Assembly: GCA_949745595.1 (NCBI GenBank) | Contig: CATJWN010000042.1 | Span: 70,381 to 116,661 of the forward strand | DNA length: 46,281 bases | Origin: an uncultured Clostridia bacterium | GTDB taxonomy: Bacteria; Bacillota; Clostridia; TANB77; CAG-508 | Direction of reading: 5' to 3' | Shown here: in pieces, positions 7,495-12,341 of the stretch | Layout: each line of letters starts with the position of its first letter | How positions within the stretch are numbered: the stretch's first letter is position 1 | Translations under genes and position numbers: made by a program | The notes under the pieces: generated by a model | Seen by the model: the letters and a program-made list of their open reading frames with translations, nothing else | Told to the model about the DNA's origin: nothing | Databases searched by the model: none

Positions 7495-8322
7495 TTACTT
7501 CACACTCCCAAACTTAATGTTATTTTGTACCATAAAATCTCTAACACTTAAAATCTGTTCTTTTGTTCCTATAATCTTAAATGCTCTTTCTATAACTTCA
7601 CTATTGGTTACATTTTCTTTATTTTCTGTTAGATTTTGTGGACCTTTTGTTATATTCGTTTCGTTTTTTGTTACTTTTTCCACATTATCTAGTTTTTGGT
7701 TTAACTCTTCAATTCTTGTTTTTTCTGCCATCGTCATACTTAAAACTGATGTATTGTCTATATTATTTAAGTAAAAACCTTTCAATCTCTTCACAAGTTC
7801 TGCATCTTCTGATACATTTTCTAATACTGAAAAATCAGTTCTAATTCTTACTATAATATGATCTATTTCATCCTGTATCTTACTCATAGAATAAGTTTTA
7901 TTTAACCACTGCTCTTGAACTAACTTGTCCACATTTACTAACTCTGCATATTCGCCTGATTTCTCTATCCAATACATCAGAATGTCTTGAAGTTTAGTAT
8001 TCTTTTCTATGGACTCAAAATCTTTTATTTGTGCATCAATACTAGTAGAAGCACTATCTATTATTTCCATCAACTCTTTGCATTTTGCTTCAAAATCTGT
8101 ATATGGCTCTAGCAGTGCATTTTTAATTCTTTTCTTTTCTTCGTTTATAGCCTTGCTAACTTTGTTTAACATAACTCTATCACTTTTAGCTGTTGCTATG
8201 TTTTCTTCTGTATAAACTAAATTTTTATATGTATTAGCTTTTTCTGTTATAGCTGCTTTCAGTTCTTCATAATTAAATTTCACAGGTTCTAGTGCCTGTA
8301 TTTCACTTACTTGTAATTCCAT
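7495..8322 (-). CDS. DUF1351 recombination-associated protein
   Basis: A 275-residue protein, largely helical. The N-terminus matches DUF1351: a segment ending NYEELKAAITEKANTYKNLV, then EENIATAKSDRVMLNKVSKA and INEEKKRIKNALLEPYTDFE. DUF1351 genes lie between exonuclease and RecT genes in many Firmicute phages and may be accessory recombination factors. No catalytic motif is visible, and long stretches suggest coiled coils. AAAGGAG precedes the ATG at good spacing. Confidence 0.8.
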   Translation of the reverse strand: MELQVSEIQALEPVKFNYEELKAAITEKANTYKNLVYTEENIATAKSDRVMLNKVSKAINEEKKRIKNALLEPYTDFEAKCKELMEIIDSASTSIDAQIKDFESIEKNTKLQDILMYWIEKSGEYAELVNVDKLVQEQWLNKTYSMSKIQDEIDHIIVRIRTDFSVLENVSEDAELVKRLKGFYLNNIDNTSVLSMTMAEKTRIEELNQKLDNVEKVTKNETNITKGPQNLTENKENVTNSEVIERAFKIIGTKEQILSVRDFMVQNNIKFGSVK

Positions 8323-8339
8323 AATTACTTTCTCCTTTT

Positions 8340-8972
8340 CTAAAATTCAGGAATTAGCAGAGGTGGTCTAATATCTTTTTCCACATACTCTTTCCAAAAT
8401 CTAATTTCTTCTTTTTCTAAATATTTGATATCTTCTTCAAAATTTGCTCTTGTTATTGTGTAAGTTCTTGTAGCCTGATAATCTTCACCATAATTCAATT
8501 CTGCAAACACTTTTGCAAAAGAATATCCAGTTACATTCAAATAATGTAATACTTGGCAAAAATAATGATCAGGTATATTTTCTTTCCATTTTTCTTGTGC
8601 ACTACTATTTTTCATACTTGAAGTTTTTATTTCCAAAACCCCAATTTCTCCAGTTTCTTTATCAACTAATGTTCCATCTAAGCTAGCAAATAAGAACGGA
8701 TATTTAGGATGTCTAATTATTGAATATTCTTCATGATAAACTTCATATTTCGGATTTTTTATCCTAAAGCTTTCTCTTAAAATAGCTTCCATCTCTGTTC
8801 CATATTTTACATAAGGATTATCTGAGATATCTGGAGTTTCCCTTCTTCTTGTTTTTTCTTCCCATAGTAAAATAGTATTTCTATTAGGATATGGATTTTT
8901 GTTTACGATAACAGCAGCATCTGAACCACCTATTCCTTTTTTTCTTTCCTCAAGCCATTCTTCTCTTGTCAT
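8340..8972 (-). CDS. YqaJ-like phage exonuclease (lambda exonuclease family)
   Basis: About 210 residues from the ATG at 8972, chosen because GGTGAT precedes it and an in-frame ATG at 8984 has none. Motifs are WLEERKKGIGGSDAAVIVNK (YqaJ start), then PFLFASLDGTLVD (catalytic Asp) and GVLEIKTSS (E-x-K), then YFCQVLHYLNVTG (Q-x-x-x-Y). This is a PD-(D/E)XK 5'-3' exonuclease that feeds single strands to RecT. It starts inside the end of a 57-codon gene. Confidence 0.9.
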   Translation of the reverse strand: MTREEWLEERKKGIGGSDAAVIVNKNPYPNRNTILLWEEKTRRRETPDISDNPYVKYGTEMEAILRESFRIKNPKYEVYHEEYSIIRHPKYPFLFASLDGTLVDKETGEIGVLEIKTSSMKNSSAQEKWKENIPDHYFCQVLHYLNVTGYSFAKVFAELNYGEDYQATRTYTITRANFEEDIKYLEKEEIRFWKEYVEKDIRPPLLIPEF

Positions 8973-9123
8973 CTTTATCACCATCCTTTAAAACCCACTC
9001 TAAAGTTTTTATTATGATGTCATGAATTTTTTTATCATTTTGTTTATTGGGATTGTTATAAATTTCTTTTCTGTGTTCTATATGTTTTTCTAATTCTTCT
9101 TGTATTTGTTCTGTAGTTTTCAT
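8950..9123 (-). CDS. 57-residue hypothetical phage protein
   Basis: A short gene from ATG 9123, after AAAGGTAAG, to TGA at 8950. It reads MKTTEQIQEELEKHIEHRKE, then a basic stretch and IHDIIIKTLEWVLKDG. It is helical and amphipathic, overlaps the exonuclease start by 23 bases, and contains that gene's ribosome site. Small helical proteins often precede phage exonuclease genes. Function unknown. Confidence 0.55.
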   Translation of the reverse strand: MKTTEQIQEELEKHIEHRKEIYNNPNKQNDKKIHDIIIKTLEWVLKDGDKDDKRRMA

Positions 9124-9132
9124 GTATTTTTC

Positions 9133-9324
9133 TTACCTTTCCTTAAATAATTTTTGATTACACCACATGTAATCTTCTGTAGGACAAAATTGTTCATATA
9201 CATATGCAAAATCCTCATGTTCATCACAATACATGTCTCCATGTTCTTCATACATGCAGTTAATACAATTCTCACACGTTACGTTTACTTTGTTTTTATA
9301 TTTTCTCTGCATCGGTTTTCCCAT
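9133..9324 (-). CDS. Cys-rich small phage protein
   Basis: A 63-residue protein starting MGKPMQRKYKNKVNVTCENC. Cys in CENCINC, MYCDEH, QFCP and MWCNQ could form one or two zinc sites. I chose the ATG at 9324 because GGGTGGTAATT precedes it. The frame is open further upstream into the decayed zinc-finger sequence at 9325-9506, so the two may now be read as one protein if a start is regained. Confidence 0.55.
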   Translation of the reverse strand: MGKPMQRKYKNKVNVTCENCINCMYEEHGDMYCDEHEDFAYVYEQFCPTEDYMWCNQKLFKER

Positions 9325-9506
9325 AATTACCACCCCTGTGTTTCTTTCTTTGTTGTTTTTAGTACCAAAAGCAATTTCTAATCTTTTCGGTACTACCACT
9401 GTTGCATTACATTTATCGCAACATTCTCCATCATTTATTGGCTGTGCATTATTACCGAAACCTTTGTAACTTTTTTTTTTTGCACATATACTGCACTTTT
9501 TTTCAC
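9325..9506 (-). pseudogene. Zinc-finger protein of the GYGNNAxP type, frameshifted near its start
   Basis: A frame open from just inside the gene reads CSICAKKKSYKGFGNNAQPI, NDGECCDKCN, then VVVPKRLEIAFG. This pattern is seen in small phage zinc-finger proteins that begin MKC-x-x-C and contain GNNA-x-P and CC-x-x-CN. No start exists in this frame, because a TAA lies just upstream. A GTG at 9506 with AAAGGA before it is out of frame by one base at an A7 run (9497-9503); one extra A would restore the gene. It may be a true mutation, slippage or a sequencing indel. Confidence 0.6.
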
Positions 9507-9585
9507 CTTAATTCCTTTCTTGACTTCTCCCTTTTCTATATGATAAAATCTTAAAAGAAGTATTAAATAAATATTTTAAGATTGT

Positions 9586-9708
9586 CTATACACTAACTTT
9601 TGCAGGGTTTTGTATAGATTTTTCTTTTTGTTGTTCTGCAGATTTGATTTTTTTACCTGCTTTTATGTCGTCTATCATTTGTTGATATTCCTCCAGCATC
9701 TTCCTCAT
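9586..9708 (-). CDS. Small helical phage protein, 37-40 residues
   Basis: ATG at 9708 (or 9699) to TAG at 9586. It reads MRKMLEEYQQMIDDIKAGKK, then a basic Gln/Lys tail ending VSV. The upstream sequence AAGGAG, then AAAGGAG, gives good ribosome sites for either start. It overlaps the end of the two-helix membrane protein gene by 56 bases in another frame. Helical, no family recognised. The long overlap makes it less certain. Confidence 0.45.
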   Translation of the reverse strand: MRKMLEEYQQMIDDIKAGKKIKSAEQQKEKSIQNPAKVSV

Positions 9709-9913
9709 CTCCTTTCTCCTTCAAACTTTTATTTATATCAATAGCTGTTTCGATTAAAAACACTATCAATACTCCTAATAATGGTAACAGATATTCTCCG
9801 CCATAGGCATTATAGCCTCTGACCACAGTTGCATAATCAATCGCCATTGGTGTGAATAACATTGGTATAATTATTATCAAAACTTCTAATATTCGTAATT
9901 TTTCCTTCTTCAA
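9653..9913 (-). CDS. Small two-helix phage membrane protein
   Basis: An 86-residue protein with hydrophobic helices at about residues 8-25 (ILEVLIIIIPMLFTPMAI) and 40-57 (EYLLPLLGVLIVFLIETAI). Between them is VRGYNAYGGE; a charged tail follows. It starts at TTG with GAGGTAG upstream and overlaps the HTH gene by 77 bases. Similar small membrane proteins occur in clostridial phage early regions. Function unknown. The long overlap is unusual but the protein pattern is convincing. Confidence 0.6.
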   Translation of the reverse strand: MKKEKLRILEVLIIIIPMLFTPMAIDYATVVRGYNAYGGEYLLPLLGVLIVFLIETAIDINKSLKEKGDEEDAGGISTNDRRHKSR

Positions 9914-10220
9914 TTTCTTCTACCTCTTTTCTACTTTTAAAATTTTCATTTAACTTTTTCAATTCTTGTAAAATCATATACTCAACAACTGTTTTATTAC
10001 TTTCTTTTAATTTAACTCCTTGAATATATAATCTTGCGACTTCTTTGTCAGCCTTTCCTATATTTCCTATATCTGACTTAGGTATCTTAGGAAAATCAGG
10101 TTTATCAAATAAGTTTCTAGCACTTATAATTCCAATTCCTAATATCTGTGATAATTCTTTAGGAGAAATAGTATCTGGAGCTTCTTCCCAAGTCATTGTA
10201 GGTTTGTTCTCTACCCTCAT
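9837..10220 (-). CDS. HTH DNA-binding protein, excisionase-like
   Basis: About 127 residues from ATG 10220, which follows AGAGGTGAT. Residues 15-65 (ISPKELSQILGIGIISARNL, then PDFPKIPKSDIG, then KADKEVARLYI) resemble the winged-helix fold of excisionases and MerR-like adaptors, with the P-x-x-x-G-x-x-x-K wing. The C-terminal half is charged. As the first substantial gene of the leftward early operon it may direct excision or early regulation. It is coupled to a 14-codon leader whose stop lies inside its ribosome site. Confidence 0.6.
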   Translation of the reverse strand: MRVENKPTMTWEEAPDTISPKELSQILGIGIISARNLFDKPDFPKIPKSDIGNIGKADKEVARLYIQGVKLKESNKTVVEYMILQELKKLNENFKSRKEVEEIEEGKITNIRSFDNNYTNVIHTNGD

Positions 10221-10225
10221 AATAA

Positions 10226-10270
10226 TCACCTCTTTTTTGTGTAGTGTACGGCATTTTTGTTTTTTATCAT
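10226..10270 (-). CDS. 14-codon leader peptide gene
   Basis: ATG at 10270 follows AGAGGAG with 8-base spacing and reads MIKNKNAVHYTKKR, then TGA. The stop sits inside the ribosome site of the HTH gene (AGAGGTGA), as expected for a translational-coupling leader. Its middle is encoded by the 16-bp sequence repeated near the integrase. It may be a true leader or chance coding over a regulatory site. Confidence 0.4.
   Translation of the reverse strand: MIKNKNAVHYTKKR
10238..10253. repeat. 16-bp element, copy 1 (TGTGTAGTGTACGGCA)
   Basis: This 16-mer occurs in exact inverted orientation at 12214-12229, the only second copy I found. Copy 1 lies just upstream of the HTH/excisionase-like gene, copy 2 upstream of the integrase gene. 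The placement suggests a shared operator controlling excision and integration genes, or the ends of a rearranging segment. Confidence 0.6.
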
Positions 10271-10297
10271 TGTTATCACTCCTCTTTGTTTGATTTG

Positions 10298-10346
10298 TTG
10301 TCTTTTGTGTCTTTCTGTTATATAATCACCTTTGAAAGTAAGGTGA
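10298..10346 (+). promoter_or_regulatory. Promoter plus dyad operator, cassette 1
   Basis: TTGTCT at 10298-10303, a 17-base spacer and TATAAT at 10321-10326 form a good sigma-A promoter. A dyad, TCACCTT, 7-base spacer TGAAAGT, AAGGTGA (10326-10346), overlaps the expected start point, and its right arm is the ribosome site of the next gene. The same layout recurs at 10859-10908 with a compensating base change in the dyad, which argues for a selected repressor site. Regulator unknown. Confidence 0.7.
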
Positions 10347-10352
10347 ATTATT

Positions 10353-10718
10353 ATGGAACTTGATCCTAATTGGATTGTTGCTATTATTGGTATATCTGCA
10401 ATAATTTTTCCTACTATTTCTACTTGGCTAAATAATTATTATCAATTAAAATTAAAGAAAATTGATATGTTTGAAAAATGTAAATATCAAGCAGTAGAAA
10501 ATTTTACAAAATCCTTTGAAAACTACTATAATTATGGAACTATTGACAATCAAATTGATTTTGAATCTTCTATCGCTAACCTCTTTATTTATTTTTCAAT
10601 TCCAAACTATAAAATGTTTGATAAATTAAAAGAATGTATAAAAGAAAACGATTATGAGAAAACCCAATTTGCTCTTGCTGAAATCGTTAGATATTTATCA
10701 TCACAAATAGACAAATAA
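10353..10718 (+). CDS. Membrane-anchored moron-like prophage protein
   Basis: A 121-residue protein with a single N-terminal hydrophobic segment (WIVAIIGISAIIFPTIST, about residues 7-25) and a charged, Tyr/Phe-rich helical cytoplasmic part. It has its own promoter, dyad and ribosome site (AAGGTGA) and ends at a strong terminator, so it is a self-contained unit opposed to the leftward early operon. That arrangement is typical of lysogen-expressed genes such as superinfection-exclusion or defence factors. I recognise no family, so that role is inference. Confidence 0.7.
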   Translation: MELDPNWIVAIIGISAIIFPTISTWLNNYYQLKLKKIDMFEKCKYQAVENFTKSFENYYNYGTIDNQIDFESSIANLFIYFSIPNYKMFDKLKECIKENDYEKTQFALAEIVRYLSSQIDK

Positions 10719-10833
10719 TATTTATAATCACTACATAGATTCCATATATCCACATTGTTTTGGAATCTATTTTTTTATACCAAAATATAACTGATACTAT
10801 TGCTACTGTTATCACTGTTATTATTGGTGCCAT
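10687..10833 (-). CDS. 48-residue hydrophobic small protein
   Basis: ATG at 10833 with GGAGG at ideal spacing, ending at TAA 10687. It reads MAPIITVITVAIVSVIFWYK, then KIDSKTMWIYGIYVV and a second hydrophobic run to IN-I: two short membrane helices with a KK-x-D-x-K turn. Its 3' end overlaps the end of the rightward moron gene by 32 bases, and the moron terminator lies inside it. It could be a phage membrane protein of the early operon or a hydrophobic toxin-like peptide. Confidence 0.5.
   Translation of the reverse strand: MAPIITVITVAIVSVIFWYKKIDSKTMWIYGIYVVIINIICLFVMINI
10735..10777 (+). terminator. Intrinsic terminator of the first moron-like gene
   Basis: ATAGATTCCA and TGGAATCTAT form a perfect 10-bp stem with a 16-base loop, followed by a run of T. 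It lies 16 bases after the stop at 10718. Confidence 0.85.
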
Positions 10834-10858
10834 ACTTCCTCCTTCTTTTATTATTTGG

Positions 10859-10908
10859 TTGAACTTTGTATTTTCCTGTTATATAATTACCTCTGAAAGT
10901 GAGGTGAT
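10859..10908 (+). promoter_or_regulatory. Promoter plus dyad operator, cassette 2
   Basis: TTGAAC at 10859-10864, a 17-base spacer and TATAAT at 10882-10887, then the dyad ATTACCTC, TGAAAGT, GAGGTGAT (10886-10908). The loop is identical to cassette 1. The innermost stem pair changes from T-A to C-G on both arms, and the spacer and position relative to -10 are the same. The right arm doubles as the ribosome site of the gene at 10913. Confidence 0.7.
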
Positions 10909-10912
10909 TATA

Positions 10913-11182
10913 ATGTCTAAAAAAATTGGCGAATCATTATTGCTTGATAAAGATTTTTTATTTGAAAATGATTTCTACCGACAAAATACTAATTTCAATA
11001 CGGGGTTAGAATTTTATCATGCTTTAGGTGTGTTTACATTTAATGATAAAAATCGAATGTGTAATATTCCCAATATTGATGAACTAATTTGCAAAAACTC
11101 AAAGTTCAAAACATATAATGAATTCCTTGATGCCAGCATCAAATTTACTGAAAAATCATTGCCCGAATTCTTTCAAACATAA
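10913..11182 (+). CDS. Second moron-like prophage protein
   Basis: An 89-residue protein from ATG 10913, beginning MSKKIGESLLLDKDFLFEND. I reject the longer frame from 10760 because the promoter and GAGGTGAT site lie just before 10913. It is soluble, acidic and aromatic, with GLEFYHALGVFTFNDKN in the middle and no recognised motif. It is not visibly related to the first cassette protein although the promoters are near copies. Its last 27 bases overlap a convergent gene. Function unknown; lysogen expression is inferred. Confidence 0.65.
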   Translation: MSKKIGESLLLDKDFLFENDFYRQNTNFNTGLEFYHALGVFTFNDKNRMCNIPNIDELICKNSKFKTYNEFLDASIKFTEKSLPEFFQT

Positions 11183-11338
11183 TAATAAAAGGTTTAACTT
11201 ACGATTTATTGTTTCAAGCTGTTCTTTAGAACATTCAGACTCGCACTCTGTTTGTTCTTTTTTATATAACGCTTTTTGCAATTTGCATTCCACAATTGTT
11301 AACAATCGCAATATTGCATCTGTTTCTTTATCGTCCAT
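11156..11338 (-). CDS. 60-residue coiled-coil early protein
   Basis: ATG at 11338 follows AGAGGTG. It reads MDDKETDAILRLLTIVECKL, then a charged Cys-containing turn (TECESECSKEQ) and a Leu-rich helix ending KEFGQ. Two heptad-like helices suggest a small dimeric helical protein. It follows the Cro-like remnant by 26 bases in the leftward operon, where small helical proteins often lie. Function unknown. Confidence 0.6.
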   Translation of the reverse strand: MDDKETDAILRLLTIVECKLQKALYKKEQTECESECSKEQLETINRKLNLLLLCLKEFGQ

Positions 11339-11364
11339 CTCCACACCTCTTTTCACTTTGATTT

Positions 11365-11563
11365 TTAACTAATTTGTAAAAATTCATTAGCATCTATTTT
11401 TAATGCAGCCGTAATTTTCCCAAACTCTTCCGCTGTCAAAGTCCTCTTATCGTTTAAAGATGCATTTAATTTCGGTGTTACAATTCCGAGTTTTCTCTGA
11501 TAGCCAAACTTGACTTATGTTATTTTGAATTAAATACATCTTTATTTTTTTTCCAATAGACAT
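11365..11563 (-). pseudogene. Cro-like XRE regulator with +1 frameshift
   Basis: The gene starts MSIGKKIKMYLIQNNISQVW after an ideal AAGGAGG and reads to LSEK. It then continues only in another frame as LGIVTPKLNASLNDKRTLTA and EEFGKITAALKIDANEFLQI-S. Together these form a complete 65-residue XRE/Cro repressor. The break is at four A residues (plus-strand T4, 11491-11494); three would restore it. As written, the product stops soon after residue 24. Divergent from the CI-like gene across three operators, it is the expected cro position. Sequencing error is possible. Confidence 0.75.
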
Positions 11564-11583
11564 TTTCAATCCTCCTTTCCAAT

Positions 11584-11670
11584 TTCAGCTTTTCTGAAGT
11601 TATTTGTATTTTATTTCAATAATTCTGAAATGTCAATACTTTTTTTTAATATTTTTTCAGTTTTTCTGAA
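11584..11670. promoter_or_regulatory. Three-operator lysogeny switch (TTCAG-N5-CTGAA)
   Basis: Three 15-bp dyads lie between the divergent regulators: TTCAGCTTTTCTGAA (11584-11598), TTCAATAATTCTGAA (11615-11629) and TTCAGTTTTTCTGAA (11656-11670). Centres are 31 and 41 bases apart, about three and four helix turns, so all face the same side. The middle site is inside the leftward promoter spacer; the right one is just upstream of the repressor promoter. This is the expected layout for CI and Cro competition. Confidence 0.85.
11608..11636 (-). promoter_or_regulatory. Leftward early promoter (PR-like)
   Basis: On the minus strand TTGACA (11631-11636), a 17-base spacer and TAAAAT (11608-11613) make a near-consensus promoter reading into the Cro-like remnant and the early operon. 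The central operator dyad occupies the spacer, so repressor binding there would block it. Confidence 0.85.
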
Positions 11671-11678
11671 TTTTTATG

Positions 11679-11707
11679 TTTACATTTTATAAAATGTGTG
11701 ATAAAAT
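11679..11707 (+). promoter_or_regulatory. Repressor maintenance promoter (PRM-like)
   Basis: TTTACA (11679-11684), a 17-base spacer and TAAAAT (11702-11707) read toward the CI-like gene. The spacer includes most of a perfect 16-bp palindrome, ACATTTTATAAAATGT (11682-11697). The third operator sits 8 bases upstream of -35, where a bound repressor could activate. Confidence 0.75.
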
Positions 11708-11736
11708 AAACTCATTCTAGTATTTGTGAGGTAATT

Positions 11737-12138
11737 ATGTTTTTGAATATAAAAATAAAAGAAGCTCGTATTGAAAAAAAAATGACCCAACAGCAATTAG
11801 CTGATGAGTTAACTCTTTTAAACAGAAAAACATCTAATACAGCTATAGCAAATTGGGAATCTGGTTTAAACAGTCCTGATGTTAATACTTTAGAATTGAT
11901 TTGTAAAATATTAAATAAAGATGGTAATTATTTTTTTGATACACAAACATTTGAAGATTCGTTTTCTTTGAATATAATACAATCTAAATATGGATTACAT
12001 TCAACTGAACTTTTAGAAGATTATAATAAGTTAAATGAATATGGAAAGCAAAAAGCAAATGAAAATGTAAAAGATTTAACAAAAATAACAGAATACACAG
12101 AAAAAAAAGAAAAATTATCAGAACAAAAGACAACATAA
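11737..12138 (+). CDS. CI-like phage repressor (XRE family, no peptidase domain)
   Basis: A 133-residue protein. Residues 5-62 are a clear XRE domain: IKEARIEKKMTQQQLADELT, then SNTAIANWESGLNSPDVNTL and KILNKDGNYFF. The rest is a short Lys/Glu-rich helical tail, without the LexA-type peptidase or ImmA cleavage region. So induction probably does not use RecA-stimulated self-cleavage. It is transcribed from the promoter at 11679 and faces the operator array, so it should be the lysogeny repressor. Start ATG follows GTGAGGTAATT. Confidence 0.85.
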   Translation: MFLNIKIKEARIEKKMTQQQLADELTLLNRKTSNTAIANWESGLNSPDVNTLELICKILNKDGNYFFDTQTFEDSFSLNIIQSKYGLHSTELLEDYNKLNEYGKQKANENVKDLTKITEYTEKKEKLSEQKTT

Positions 12139-12188
12139 TATATATAGATTTTTTGAATTACAACTAATTTGAATAAAAATAAAAAAAT

Positions 12189-12238
12189 TCGGATAAATGT
12201 GTTTAGTATATTTTGCCGTACACTACACAATTATCCGA
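12189..12238. promoter_or_regulatory. 50-bp nested imperfect palindrome containing 16-bp element copy 2
   Basis: TCGGATAA (12189-12196) and TTATCCGA (12231-12238) are exact inverted arms. Inside them TGTGTTTAGTATA is a near complement of TACACTACACA, around a TTTTGCCG centre. The 16-mer TGCCGTACACTACACA (12214-12229) is the inverted copy of that at 10238-10253. No T run follows, so it is not a standard terminator for the repressor gene. It lies in the integrase leader and may be an operator or nucleoprotein site. Confidence 0.6.
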
Positions 12239-12341
12239 GGTCCATAAACATCTTAAAAGATGGTTACATTTGTATTATATATAATGTAATTCCATTTTTC
12301 AAGGTGTTTAAAGAAAATATTTTGAAAATTGGAGGTTTTTT

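Noticed and set aside
9547..9583. Terminator from AATCTTAAAA and its complement
   Set aside because: All A/T, 17-base loop and no T run on the coding strand.
10760..10912. Longer start for the second moron-like gene
   Set aside because: The promoter, dyad and ribosome site for the ATG at 10913 lie in this stretch, and the extra residues are antisense to a small membrane gene.
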